From Atherix ibis (lineage: Eukaryota > Arthropoda > Insecta > Diptera > Athericidae): a DNA stretch of 64,000 nucleotides. Position numbers and translations under genes: made by a program. A model generated the notes under the pieces. It worked only from the letters and a program-made list of their open reading frames with translations, was not told the origin of the DNA and did no database searches. Positions 48,750-62,530 of this stretch are shown here, one piece after another. The DNA is taken from NCBI GenBank assembly GCA_958298945.1, contig OY282606.1, forward strand, positions 41,305,920-41,369,919, written 5' to 3'. How positions within the stretch are numbered: position 1 is the first letter of the stretch; every line of letters begins with the position of its first letter.

Positions 48750-49210
48750 ATTTTTTTATATGTGAAAATGTCGGCCAATGTCACCGTTACAACAGAAGAA
48801 GGGGGTCATGTTGAAATTTTAAATAATGAGAGCGAGAATAAGGTCGCGCGAGAAACCATTCTGCCCGAAGTAGTCATGTTTACAAAAACGGTCCTGTTTG
48901 GAAACAACCCTCGTCTCATTTGCAAATTCTGTGGTGTCATGTAACAATCTCTCATATACTAAGTGATTGTCACATAACCCAGAATTTCTTTGCGAAGAGG
49001 ATTCCTTTCATTCTGGAGCGCCTTGATCCAACAATTTCATTTCCAAGTCCTTTATTTAATAATCTTTAACAAACTAATTTACTCCACAAGGTATAAAAAA
49101 ATGTCAATACAAGGTATTTTTTAAAGAAACATGGCTAAGTTCTCCCACACGTAACATGTAGTCTGCAAAAGGCCTCATGTTTTAGTCTCCACAAACAAAA
49201 TGTTGTAGTC
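48750..49210 (+). mobile_element. Diverged LINE fragment (copy iv)
   Basis: The short frame 48768-48944 carries GHVEILNNESENKVARETI, which aligns with the RNase H end of copy i (GHVGIMGNESADKLAGETL). It runs directly into LFGNNPRLICKFCG, which aligns with the zinc-knuckle-like FGNTNRPLCQSCG of copy i, so the part between was lost. Further 3' matches continue to about 49190. It lies head-to-tail behind copy iii. Confidence 0.7.
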
Positions 49211-51087
49211 TCTAAAAACAAAATAGTATCCCCTCCTCTTTAAGAATTATTTACTTATTAATTATTATTTATAAAGTATTATTTTTGGAATTTTGTCAAA
49301 TAGAAATATAATTTTTTTTTTCAATAAGACAACTAATTTCGTACTCGCAATTTTGGTTCTTTTTCTAATTTTTTTTTTTGAAATTAGAAGAAATAAAAAA
49401 CAATTGCATATATTTTTTTGAAATTAATTTTTATTATTTAAAAACTTCTTAATAAAGTTGTCACATTTTTTGTTTTTTGTTTGTTTTTGTTTTTAATTCT
49501 GAAAATAGTATAACAAAATCTTTTAATAATTACACATGCACTTATGCAGATATGTATGCATGTACATACATATTATAAAAAAAAATTATTTAATATACTG
49601 AGACTGTATATAAGAGTATATATGGGTATGTTTGTATGTGTATGCACACATTTTATTTTATTACAATTATCTATTAATAGATATACAAAATATCCGTTTA
49701 AAAAAGATTTTAATATAGTTAAGTGTATAATACGAGAGAATGTATTCATGGATTATTGAAATATGATAATTGGGACTATCGAACTGAAGATAAAATACGA
49801 CGTATGGACAGAGCATAAAAATTACAAAAACCGAATAAAACAATTATGTTCAAAGATATTGATTTCTTATCGTCTAAAATCGTACTCTTATTAATATTAA
49901 TTTTTATGTACAACTTCTTAATTATTTAAACTGTATTACTAAATATATATTATATATAACTATATGTACGTACGTTTTAATTTAGGTTTTTTTTTTGGAA
50001 TATTAAAAAAACAAAACAATTATTATTATTCATCTCACATTAAAAATAAAATCACCACTCACTTAGGTATAATTAAATTCAATGAAAATTTAATAAGTGC
50101 ACTATTTAATAATAGTTAATAAAAATAGTCTTATTTTATTATTACTATTTTTTTCCTTATATAGAAAAAAGGCGGAAATATTTTTCCAAATTTCATATAC
50201 AAAGTAAGTGATTTTCAAAAATTTGAAAGACGCCATATTTGTTCATTCACCATTTTTTTTTTAAATATTTTTTTGAAGTGTTTAAATTTATAATGGAACT
50301 TTTTTTTTTAATATTTTCTTTTTATTTCTGCATTAAAAATTTATTATAAAAATATCTAAATTTATAACGTTTATATTAAATGTCTTTCTATGTTATGGCA
50401 GTTTTATATTTACAAATTCTATTTTTTATCTAAAATTAATTATTTTACAAAAATAAAAAATTATCATAATATTAATAGGCATTAAGAAAAGAGACTCAAA
50501 TTTGAACTACATTATATGTTTTTTTATGTTGTTTCTCTTTTCAAATAGTTCTGGTCAGCCATTTCGAAATGGTGTGTCTGCCATTTTCTTTGTGCATATT
50601 ATAACGATAAAGGTTGCTTTTCAAACGAATCAGAATATTGTCTAACCATTTTATAGGAACAAAGAAATATTATTTTTGATTTATAATAAAAAATCATAAC
50701 TAAATTCTATTATTAGTTTTTTATATTGTATTGCTTAAATTTGTTTAATTATAATATAATATTTACAGTTGCTTAAAGTTAAAGTTTGTGAACAATTTCG
50801 TTAATTAACTTTTGTCGATATTTTTAAAATAGTTTCTTTTTTTTTCTTTTAGCAAATTTCTTATCCTCTTCGAGTGATAAAATGATTTTCTTTAAAGATA
50901 ATAATTAATACTTTTGCACCTTTAATTTTTTATATTATGATTATTTGTGAAAAATTGAATTTTTTTTTAATTTAAACAAAATAAATAAATGAAAAAAAAA
51001 CCTATAAAAACAATAACACTAAATATAAAGAATTTAAAGTGCTGAAAGCACTTTTTTTTTAGTTCATCATAAAATTTTTTGTCTATT
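49211..51087. other. AT-rich region downstream of the cadherin gene
   Basis: Low-complexity A/T runs and a TATG/CATA-rich microsatellite-like part at 49540-49660. No gene recognised. Confidence 0.5.
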
Positions 51088-51093
51088 TTTATT
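51088..51093 (-). terminator. Candidate poly(A) signal of the cadherin gene
   Basis: AATAAA on the minus strand, about 110 nt after the stop codon. Confidence 0.35.
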
Positions 51094-51203
51094 TTGTTCA
51101 TATTATCACAATTATAAACTTGAACTCACTTTGTGTGTTTTTAATGTTTGCAAAATTTTGGACTAATATTTGAGCTTAGAAAAATATTTGTTGAATGTTC
51201 GTA

Positions 51204-54200
51204 TTAGGAAAAGGGTGACGATTCACTTTCGGACTGAAGTTGCCTGACACGGACATCATCGTAGGCGATTGTGAATACGCTCTTTTTATCGGCGATAGGA
51301 TTTCTTCGGCCCATGCTATTCAGAATAGAATTCATTGCGATACCAGAATCGTGATCATCTTCAAGTGTGGATGCACTTAGGAGCTTAGATTGTATTGTTT
51401 GGTTGGCATTTTGGGTTTGATCTTCTATGTAGACGGTGGTCCGCGATTTGGTTTCTTTAACTTCGTTCTCCTTGATCGGAGATGGTTTGGGTTTGGCGTT
51501 GCGAGATGATTTTTTGGCGTCTCTGCTGACAAACGGAGGTGTTTCTGGATATAGGTAGTGTGGAAGCTTTGTAGGCGGGACTGGAATATCAGCCGCCGTA
51601 TCGTATTCGTGTTCAAAGCGATGTTCTGAGTGCTGAAGGAGTGGATGGTTGGCATCAGTTTCGATACGTGGCTTTAGATTCTTATTAACAAGAAGGTCTT
51701 CCTTAAGGAGCGGTGCTCCTTTGGGAGGTGATTTTCGTGGCATTGGTTCAGGCTTAAATTTAGAATCATCCTGGCGTTCTTCAACTTTTGCACCGCGCGT
51801 TCTATTAATTCTCTTTTCACTTCCGCCGACAATCTTCTTTGCACCTGCCTTAGTCTTAGGTTTTTCGGGCTTTTGCTCAGTTCGCTCCGTTTCTGCACCT
51901 TTCTTCGAATAGTACCATTCCATGTATCTGGGCACATTTCTTGCAGATTCATGATCATCATCTCCTCGATCGGCTAGGTTAATATCACTCTGCGTTTTAT
52001 CACCTAAAGATCTTTTCTGCTTTTGCTCGTCATACGATTGCGTGGGTGGTTTTGGTGCAGGTCCTTTTGTTGCTCTACTTGGTGGCTCAGATGTAGTTTG
52101 TCGTCTTGTTTGATCTTCTTTTACTCTGGGTGCGTCTTTTCTTGATAAACGAGGTTTCGCTGATGGAGTTTCTTCGTTCACTTTCGCTGTTGATTTTCTT
52201 TGGTAGTCGGAATGTTCTTTTCGGTCATTTATTGAATTTTGTCGAGCAAGAATTTTGCCTTTCTTTGCCGATCGTGCTGCATCCTCATGACGGCGAATAT
52301 ATTCTATATGAGCACGAGGATCAAGGCTGTCTGCAGAGAATGTATTTGGTCTTACAACTACTTCGTCCGCATCGGATTCATCTTCTGGCTCAATCTCCTC
52401 TTCCTCCTCATCGACATCTTCTTGATCATCACTATCTTCGTAATATTCAATCTTCTTTACTCGAATCCGATGCTTCTGTTGCTCTTTGAAATCGGGACTC
52501 GCCTGTTCGTCTAGAGAATCTGAAATTTCCATCAAAATATCTTTGTTAAGTGATGGAGATTTGGTTAATTTCATTTGTCTGCGTCCACCTTCGTTCCTTA
52601 TCCGTCGCAGAATGTTCGTCTTACTATCAGATTGCTTTGGCTTTAACTTTGGCGATGATCGCCTTGAGTATTCGATTACATCTTCGCATTCTTCTTTTAT
52701 GGGTGTGCGGATCTTCCGTTTTACCTGCTCTACCATAACTACGCGCTTTCGACCAGCCGGACGTTCCGCATGCCTGTACTTTGGTTTTTTGCGTTGTCTT
52801 CGACGTTTGATCCAATAGACGCCATCGGGACTATTAGGCGGACTGTACCGTACATATTCATATTCGTCTTCGGACATGGAATCGTCGTTTTCACTGCGTG
52901 CTCGACGTCGATCTGTACCATTAGGTAATGCGTCCGTTTGAGTTCCAGCATCACAATCTGTTTGAGTTGCCATTGCCATCGAATGTCCTGGAAGACTTTG
53001 GGTTTCAAGAGCAATTTCTTGCTGATTATAGCGCTCGTCCAGTTTCTCTTTCTCCATTAAGATTTGTCGGAGGAGTGCATTTTGCTGTTTTAGCGAGTTT
53101 TCCAACTCTTGTTGAATTAGCGACTGATTCGATGTGGCTGGTTGCATTTGAGTTTCCATTTCATGTTCTTGACCAGCCTGTACAGATTGTGTATGAATAA
53201 CTTTAACTTCTGGCTCCATTTGTGAGTAAACAACGCTTCCGGCATTCGATTTTGTCATGTACAACTCAGGAACATTTTGCGATTGTTGCACCTCGTTTGG
53301 CATTGCTTGAATATACGTGGCACCTGGAACTATCTGATAGTGCTCCCGAATTATTTGTTTTCCGTCTGGCTGCTCTTCAATAAATCGACGCATTAAAATT
53401 TCTTTTCCACTATTATCCACCATTATCAATTGCGGTTGTGTTAAGTTTCCTACTTTTGGTGGAACATTAACGTAAATATTTTCATCGTCAGTTTTACCCC
53501 TCGTCATAAGCTGCAAAATTTCCGTATTTCCATCCTTAATGTATAGTTCACGGTTACCCATACTATCTTGTCCCTGTCGCTTTAAGCTCCCTCTACTATA
53601 ATCCAATTCACTGCCACGATCTATTTCATGACGACGCATTGAATCTATCTCGACGTGTCGGTCGTCTGTGTTGTGTTTCGATTTCGTTTGGTTTCTGTAG
53701 TATCGCTCGTTATGCTCATCCACATCCTCAATATAGGTTTCACGATCGTTGATTAAATTTGTTCTGGAATTGTGAAAATGTGCTTCTTTGGCTGCATGCG
53801 TATCCTTAATTTGATTTCTAAATTAAATTTAAAAAAAAAAACAAAACAGAAACGTTATATTTTGGATTTGTTCATTGTTCAAAAAACTTTAAGACTTGAA
53901 CACGTACTTTATTCGTATTTTTCGTTCATCAGCTGATCTAGCTCGCCGACTCTCACGCTCCTCATCGCCAGGATTATCGCCTCTTAACTTTTCGTTATAG
54001 TCGACACGTCGACTGAATTCCCACCGCGTCGGTTTTGTTCTGGAGTCTGCCGATTTCTCTGCCGACCACGCTTCCCGCCTTCCCATCCATTCCGCGACCT
54101 TAAGTAATAAATCAATTCAAATAAATCAGATTATTAAATTAATTCATCATAATTTCCATATAAATAGTCCTTAATTGTGCAACACAAAATCGCCGACATC

Positions 54201-57200
54201 GAAAGCTCTACCTCTAATTAAATTCTACATTTTATTTATCGTTAATTGTGAAGCGTCTATTAGGATATTAAACTAGTAAAGCGTATGAGTAGACAGATAA
54301 TGATATATGCACTTAAAAGGATAAATCTTACGAGAAATGAAAAACAAAAACAAAATCAAACGAATAATATATGAATTGTGTTTTTAGGCATATTTCTAGA
54401 AATGCATTTGATATAAAAAGTGTTTTAAGATTTGTGCTTGTGCTTTTAAATATAAAAAAAAATAATAATTTCTAAAAAATTATTTGTTTTTATCTTTTAT
54501 TTACTAATGTTTAAAAAATTAATAGTTTTAACAATACTATAACAACAAACAAGTACTACTATAAAACGAAAAGACTGAAGGAAAATTTAAAAAATTTGTA
54601 AACTAAACTACATTTTAGAAGTTTTAATAACCAAAATCTACCTGAACAGATTTTGTTTGTTTTCCGTTTGCCTTTTCTCTATGAACTAGATGAACATCGT
54701 CTTCAGTATTATTGACATTAATAACTCTTTTGCTATAAGAAAAGAGGAAAATTGTTTTTTTTTTAGAGGATTAATTTAAAATGGATACGAATGAACGATA
54801 TTAAGCTTTAAGTTAATTCCGGGATATTGTTGATTAATAATTTTTCTTATTAAGATGTTACTTTTTTTTTCTAATATACATACAATGTTTCTTTATACAT
54901 TTTTTGGTTTCTTATAGTCTTGTGTAATTAGGTCTTTTTTAAATTGAAAATTATAAAAGAGTATATTTTATACTGTTAACTGATAAGAATTTAATCGCGT
55001 ACGAATATTCATCAGATCGATTTATGCCGATAAGTATGCTTTCTGTCAAGTTCATCTAAGTTGGCACTTTTCAATAATTTGACTCTAAGTTCTAAGTATT
55101 TTGAATATTTCATTATTTAACCTCTTAAATTAAAACGTATTCAGATAACTGATTCTTAAAAGGTTTTTTATAATTGATAAAAAAAATTAATAAACTTGGA
55201 GAATTAATTCGACTTATTTCTTGGTTCTGGAGAACATGAACTTCAATGAAGAGAAGCATGAAGTTCAACAGGTTCTTAAAGTATGGTCGATTAGTATTGC
55301 CTTGGCATGTTTTGGAAGGGTAAGTGGGTTCAAACGTTAGCAATCCTCATACTAATATAACAAAAAACCACCCAAATACACAAAGGGAAAATGGGTACAC
55401 CAAAGGAATTAACTTTTCCATTGGATAGTATCAAGAAATGAGAAAGGATAATTTAATAAATTTGAAAATAAATTGAGGCTGGATGGAAACAGAAAATCTG
55501 GTCATATCCATGGCACTCCGTGGCCAATTTGTCCACCAGAATTTTTTTTTCACAACTATAAATGTTTTTTAAATGTTGATTATATAAAGCATTGTCTTGT
55601 TAGTAATTTCGAAAGGAAAACCTTGTCATTTGACAGTTCCATATTAAGATAACATTTTTCGAGTTTAAAATATTCAATTTTATATTATAGATCATTAAAC
55701 CAATTTTAGAATGCGCAGAAGATAAAATGTTTGAGTGCTGGAAACACATGACTTTTAGAATAAATTTTCTTTTAAGCGATGAGGCTCTTTTCTCGCTTGG
55801 TAGCAAACTTGCTATATACGAGGTTGTAAAAATCCACAAATGACTGTCGATAAGCCATTGTATCTGCACAAAGTGTCTGTCTAGTGGGCATTTTGGTTTG
55901 AAAGTATTTGAAACATATGTCCGTATGATTGCTGTTTTTTTTTTACTCCTAACTTGAAGATTTTAATCTGAACCATATGTGTATGTGGTTTTAATAAAAG
56001 GACACGACAAACCACATAATATGAGAAAGTTTCGTTTTATTTCCCGAAAAGTTCTAAAAGCGTGTAATTTTGACATTTTATTATACCAGTTAGCCACCAA
56101 GATCGTGATATTTGCCGCCGTTGGACTATTTCTTGTAAGAGATCTTATTTATACAAATAACTCTAAGACTTTGAATCTTTTAAAAACGAAATATTACTAT
56201 GACCGTAACACAGCTCGAAATGCACGAAAAAGTCATCAAAAAGTAACTTGAAAGGATTAAGTCCTAGAAGAAGTGTCCTAGTTGTATTCAATGCATCTAA
56301 TTGATTTTGAGAAATAATTGAGAATAATGAACACCATTTACTAAATGTTGATGTTACAAATGACTGCCATACCTTTATTAATTCATACCTTTATTAATAG
56401 AATAGTTTGTGTTTAACAGCATTGTGAAATAGCGAAAAAATGACTTTAAATGAAATGCACTTAAAATAGAATAATTTTGTATACTATATATAAAGAAATG
56501 TTACGTAAAACCTTCAGTAGAAATGTAATATATAAAGAAGTAGTATATATTATAATTATTCAAAAAGCATTTGAGATTTTTAGAATGGAATTCATTCGTG
56601 CCAATAAAACAATACATAATATATTTTCTTTGGTAAGAGTATATTTTGCTATATTTTATTTGACATTAACCTACTTTCAATAATATTATTTTGAAAGATC
56701 AACTATAACAATTTCTAAATAATTACTGAATAGAACTATGATAAACGGCATAAAAGGATCTGTTCCGTTACGATCGACACTACAGACTAGTTCGTCTAAT
56801 TCGATATAAAAAGCTCCGATCACATTAACTATAATGCTAAGGCATATTACGTATATTAGTTAGAATGAAATTTGAAAATAGGAAAATTAGTTATTCGTAA
56901 AAGATTCATTTTGTGTTCAATTTTTAAATATTTCTAATTTTAATGCCGAGGATATTTTTTGTTTCATAAAACAAGCTCAATATCATTTAAAGCAGATCCA
57001 AAGTAAATAGTTTTCGAGATTGTTTTTTTTTCAAAAATAATTTAGACATTATTGAGCTTGTTCTAATTTTGGCAATTATTTTTTTCTAATTATTTTTTTT
57101 TTAATAAAATCGTTTAAGATTTCTCTTTACTCTCATAGTTTACGCTATACTAATCTACAACCATTTAGAACTAAACTTACCTTGTGGCACCATACAATGG

Positions 57201-59520
57201 ACACCATGAACAAATGCAACAGAAAAGAAGTGTTAGGATTGTGATGGCAACCAATATCGCAAGTAAGATTAACAGCCAGAATAAAAGTTTATTTTCAGCT
57301 TTGTAGACGGTCTAAAAATTTCAAATGGTAAACATTTTATTATTTTATATAAATGCTAGGTAAAAATGTTGATTTATAGTACCTCAGCGTGTTCTTCACG
57401 TGTCATTATGGCATACGAGCCATTGTGTTGTGATAATCTCTGCTGAATATGCGAAATATCAACCACTGAATTTCCATCGTACAAAACTGTGGCAGTGACA
57501 ACACTTCTAGGAGAGTTGAAGAGAAAAAATCAGGTAATATTTTTTTTTTTTAATAAAAATATAGTTTTTAAAATGACTCACCTTTCCTTACTATTAGGAT
57601 TGCCTAGAGTTTTAGCACCAGGCTCATCGGCACTTAGTGGCCTGACATCATGAATAATGACTTGTCCACCAGTTATGGCCGATAGTGTTTCTTCAGTCTT
57701 TTTTCGATCGGGATTATGTCCCGGAACTACGAACGTTACCGTTCGAGTTCTACTTTCTGGTGGATATATTCGCACCGTTGTTGTGGAGAACCGCACCGGT
57801 ACGCCCAAATCGTAGGCCCGTGCTGTCAGTACAAATATATCCTCATCTCGAGAATTCGTTGCAGTTTCACGCTTTCTTCTCATACTTTTTTTACTTCTTA
57901 AAACTATTTTATTGGCAACTCTTAGCTGGCCAGTGGCCTTATCTAAATCGAAAATATTATCGTAGTTGCCATTGATTATTTCGTATCTAACTTCGTTATT
58001 AGGTGCTGTAGCATCATTATCGATAGCTTTAATAAAAGCTGGACTAGTAAATCCAAGTAAATCTGGTGTCAATATGAATTCGTAAACGGGCTTCTCAAAT
58101 GTGGGCGTCTCATCGTTGACATCGATCATTTTAATAACAAGCGGCACCTGAGCACGATTACCCGTACCATCGTTATCTCTAGCCTCAATATACAAATGGT
58201 ACTCGGGCATCATTTCCCTATCGAAACCATGATTATTTGTCGAAACGGTTATAACACCAGATGCAGCATCCAAGTTCAAGGATGTATTCAAATATCCAAG
58301 AATTTGTGTATATCGAACGCGTCCTCCCATTCCTGTATCAACATCATCAGCATGAACCTACAAAGCAAATTCAGATTTAATAATTTCATCGTTAAATAAA
58401 TTTCAGAGCTCTGCTTACCTGAACAACTTTTGTACCAACAGTCATATTTTCAGGTAAATCAACTTCGTAGATTGTTTTTGAAAAAACTGGTGGATTATCA
58501 TTAACATCGTTCAGAAATACTGTCACATTGACAATTGCTGATAAATTTGTTGCTGGTCCTAATTCTTGTGCTAAAATCTATTTAAAAATAGAAAAATTTA
58601 ATTTTTTTATTTAAGCTTTATCTAAAAACAATAAGGATAATTTTATAGAAAAAAAATTAAATAATAACCTGAAATTCAACAGATTGTCTTTCTTCGTAAT
58701 CCAAAAATTGATTATCTCGAACTCGTAATAGGAAAGATGCACTCCGTTCGGCAACATTTGGTGATATCTCAAAGGTTCCATTATTATTCAATAATGTTAG
58801 GGAAAATACACCATTTTTCCCAGTATCATCGTCGTAAACACGTGCCACATAAGGATCCAAAAATGTTAGTGCTGTCCCTTGAGGAGCATTCTCATCCACT
58901 CTCGTAACATAACTGCAGCAAATAAAAATATATAAAATTATTTTTATTTTTATTCAAAATTTTACTTAGTCCAGCGAAAAATTATGGCAAAATTTTACTA
59001 AACAATTTATTTTTTCCTATCTTTATTTTTTTTTTCATAAATTATTTTAAATAATTTTTACATAGGCTGAAGTAAAATAATTTTTACTTATATAATTTTA
59101 TAAGAATATAAATTATTATATTGTATAAAAATATTTTTAGTACTTTATTGTAATGGGAAGCTCACTCATTTGCATTTATTTTATTTTTACATGAAACAAA
59201 ATTTTATGATCTAGCATAACACTGTTAATGTGTTTAAATTTTGTAGAATTACTATTTTAATTTCAGATCTTGATTATATGAAGGAATATGTGTACTTACT
59301 GATCATTTTCAAAGTATGGCGGTGAATTACTGCGTTCTGGCAAGAAGAATGCTAGCTGGACGGTAGACGCCATTGCTGGTGGTTCATCACGAGCAACCTT
59401 AACCTCTTCGGCAATTACTGTTAATAGGACAGGATCTCCAATATGTGTGATGGCTGATATCTCATCCAAAGGTCGTTGTAAAAATATTTCACCTGTAATT
59501 TGATCAAACCGATTATCCAG
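51204..59520 (-). CDS. Cad86C: Cadherin, cadherin-86C-like, 3' part (9 exons, 1,516 aa; 5' end missing)
   Basis: Exons 5' to 3': 59520-59300, 58912-58669, 58577-58419, 58357-57582, 57506-57383, 57311-57181, 54732-54642, 54098-53908, 53817-51204. All join in frame. The extracellular part holds several cadherin repeats with calcium-site motifs (DENAPQG, DVNDNPPVF, IDVNDETPTF). A membrane-proximal non-repeat region follows (VTATVLYDGNSVVDISHIQQ). The membrane span is in exon 57311-57181 (LLFWLLILLAILVAITILTL, then CCICSWC). About 975 cytoplasmic residues follow (VAEWMGRREAWSAEKS, EYEYVRYSPPNSPDG, VPRYMEWYYSKKG), with an acidic run and long charged, probably disordered stretches. No beta-catenin site was recognised, so this is a non-classical cadherin. 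Cad86C is recalled from the tail motifs; Cad99C or another cadherin is possible. The 59520 acceptor adds LDNRFDQITGEIFLQRPLDE, a cadherin signature. Confidence 0.8.
55560..56370 (+). pseudogene. Decayed Tc1-like element (copy i) in a cadherin intron
   Basis: CTTGTCATTTGACAGT at the left, as in copy b. The body has pieces of the transposase (KNPQMTVDKPL, then WAFWFE) and TCTTGTAAGAGATC at the FFLWGY region. The tail reads AAAGGATTAAGTCCTAGAAG. The 90-codon open stretch 55979-56251 belongs to it. It lies in the 2.4-kb intron between exons 54732 and 57181, opposite to the cadherin. Confidence 0.65.
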
Positions 59521-61729
59521 CTATTATTTTAAGACCATATGGTATGATCATATACAAGTTTATTGGTAGTTTTACTTGTTTTCTGCAATATTTTTTTTTT
59601 TACAATAAATCCCTATGAAAATATTACGTTTAAGATTTTATAAGTAGAATATCATAACAATTTTCATATATAATTTTCTGAACTAGAAGCAATTTACAAC
59701 TCAACAGGCTATTCTACAATTTCTAAGATAACAATCCGAATCACGATAATTCTAAAAGGAAAATTTCTTTATTTTTTTCACTTTTATTTTTATTTTTATT
59801 TTTGAAAGAGTTTTCAATCGTTAACTCTAAGTATATTACGTGATTTATAGAAAATTAAGGATATACAATATTAAAATGAAAATAGAATATTAATGGGGAA
59901 AATATTTATGAAGGCGATTAATACTTTCAATGAGATCATGTGATTTGAGGACATTGGACCTTCTGAAGAGTGTTAAAAAAATACGATTTTTTTTAATGTC
60001 TTCTGAAAAGAAGGGACGTTTATCACATTGAGTACAAAATACTATAACTAAAATAGTGTCATTGAACTGGTGATTATTTGATTGTCTGACCGAAGTGATT
60101 TGGGATAATTTGTGATAAAAATGCCCTCAAGAAATTCCACTCAAAAAAGTTTCTTACCTCTCGGTATGGTTAAATAGTAATCCAACTTGTTACACTAAAG
60201 CTTTTATTACCAATAGCATGTTCAAGTACAGTAAATTTTATTTTAAGTGAAAAGTATCCAAAACTTTTTAGAGAATGGAATTTGTAAAGACTAACCACCA
60301 ACAGACGTCCGTTACGACAATATATATATTTATTTGGTTAGGGTTCATTCAACTCCTTTGGGGCCGGACAGGGAGTACTGGAATATGATGAGTATACTAC
60401 GTTGCTAACTATAACTTTTTTTTTATAATAGCATAGAAATTATATAAGACAAACTAACTAAATCAAAGTGTATTGTTACTTCAGCAAAATCGATACCAAT
60501 ATTAGAGGAGTTAGATTAAAGTAGTTTGGGTATGCTTTTCCACAACACTAAGCACGTCCAGTGAAAGTCTATCGTCGTCAAAGACAAGTTCCCCTTTTCT
60601 TGTTGGCATTGTCGTGCTTCTGGCCACGAAAACCTCCGATTCCTATATTAGTTTTTCTACCAATATTCAACTCCTTTTTTGTAAATATTTTATTTTCTTA
60701 CAAAAATTTGCACCGTTAACACTTAAACACCGTAAACCTGAGACGGTTTTCCTAGTAATTTCTGACACAATATTCAACATTCGTCATGTAAATGCAAATC
60801 ATGATCGAAATATAGGTCGCAAAAGCTAACTTACACAATTCGTGAATGGAAAAAAAACCAAAAGAAAATCAACTATGAAAATTTAGACGATTTCGTGTAG
60901 CCATTTTACAAAGTAATGTGTACGTTGGCTCTAGTTTCAAGTTATTTTCCTAAAGTATTTTCTTATTCTACTCTTTATTTGTTTTATTTTTTTTTTTTTA
61001 ACGAGAAGCAATTTAAGAAACTTTATTTTAAAACAAAAATAATTCCAAATTATGTATTTTCCACTATAGTTACTATTATTATTATTATTATTTTGATTCG
61101 AGAATTAAAAAAAAAGAAGATAAATCTTATTCGTGATTTTGGGTAATTTTCATAATAAAAAGAAAACTTGGTAATTTAAGTGCGTACATAAATGGGGGTG
61201 AATTCGTAAAATCCGGAAAAGACTATAAGACACGACATCAAATAAGTAGAAAATTTTAAGAATCATAAATAAAATGTGATTGTTTATTTAAAATGTTTCC
61301 AAGTCTGATTAAAGACCATTGAACTTTGGATAAGTTTGTATTAGAATAGAGTAATTAATCTACTTATTAACTAAGTTCAAATTTAGTTAAACCATTTATA
61401 AGTAATTAAATAAAAAAAATGGTCGAATATTACTTAGTATTGTTAATATATGCAAATTTAATAACGTAATTAACTAGAATGAATTTTACTTGAAGATTTG
61501 ATATTTTCGGAAAATTTTACTTAAACATATAATAATTATTCGAAAATTCTATAATTTGTGGAACAATTTTGCTCCTTAATTTTGCAAATAAAAAGAACAT
61601 TATTAAATTTTTTTTTATTTTAGAAAAATTGTACAATTTTTTTAATTGTTTATTAAAAGTAAGTACTTCGTTTGATATCTTTATTTAAATTTTTTTCCAC
61701 AACTCATAAGAAATTTATGCAATTTTCAT
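59521..61729. other. Cadherin intron or upstream DNA
   Basis: No further cadherin exon seen on the minus strand. AT-rich, with short simple repeats: TTTTTA units at about 59781-59805 and ATT units at 61072-61094. Confidence 0.5.
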
Positions 61730-62530
61730 CTATTTTAGGTAACATATGAGTTTATCCGTAGTATCGTTTTGTTCTTTAAGTGACTGTAGAGAAGTCATTT
61801 AAACCCAGAAGTTATTGTAGAGAAGCTTTTGTATCCGTGAAAAGTGAGTGTCTGGTATGCATTTTGATCGACATTATTTTCCTGAACTTGAAGATTATAA
61901 TTTGGGCCAAATGTGGTTTCAATAAAATGCTGCCATAAGCCAAAAAACATAAACAATTTTTCTTTTATTTATTTAATATTTTTATTGGTGTTTATTTTAA
62001 ATTTATTAAATTTACATCTTTATTAGGTAACATAGCGAGTTATCCATTTTGTAATTTGGGAAATATTGCGCGATATTTTAGCTATTTTTAAATAAAAATA
62101 TTTTTTAAGATAAAATTTAATTAGACTAAAATTTGCCATTTGATATTTAGATTTTAAAAGCTTTCTACAAAAAAGGTAATTCTATCGTAGCCACGTTTCT
62201 TGCTTAAAGAGTGAATTATAGTCTTTAGCAATGATGCTCTTTTCTTGCTTGAAGCAAAATTGCCATATTGTAGGCCTCTATCACAGTTCACAGAATGCGT
62301 AATTTTGAGATTTTATCATTTCAATTTGCCTTTAAAATTATGCGATTTGATTCCAGTGCACTTTTTTTTGTAAAAATCTTATTTACACAGGCAGTTTTCA
62401 AACTTTCAATTATTTAAAAAATAACATCCTTCAGGTAATAACTGAAAAAGTTAAAAATATCTAGTCCTGCAAGAAGTTAAAAAATCTAAACTTAAAAAGA
62501 TTTTTCATAGGACTTTGCTTTCCAACCTAT
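61730..62530 (+). pseudogene. Decayed Tc1-like elements (copy j, possibly two joined)
   Basis: One fragment covers 61730-61950 (TGAACTTGAAGATTATAATT, TGTGGTTTCAATAAAATGC). A second starts at about 62025 with GCGAGTTATCCATTTTGTAA, matching the family's left end. It continues with TTTGCCTTTAAAATTATGCG, TCTAGTCCTGCAAGAAG and the right end GCTTTCCAACCTATAAATTA. No open frame. Confidence 0.65.

Noticed and set aside
48735..48944. Short open frame starting MSANVTVTTEEGG, at first a candidate small gene
   Set aside because: Its second half aligns with RNase H and zinc-knuckle parts of LINE copy i, so it is a LINE scrap.
59300..59492. Using the acceptor at 59493-59494 as the start of the first cadherin exon
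   Set aside because: The acceptor at 59521-59522 keeps the same frame and adds LDNRFDQITG, the expected start of this cadherin strand.
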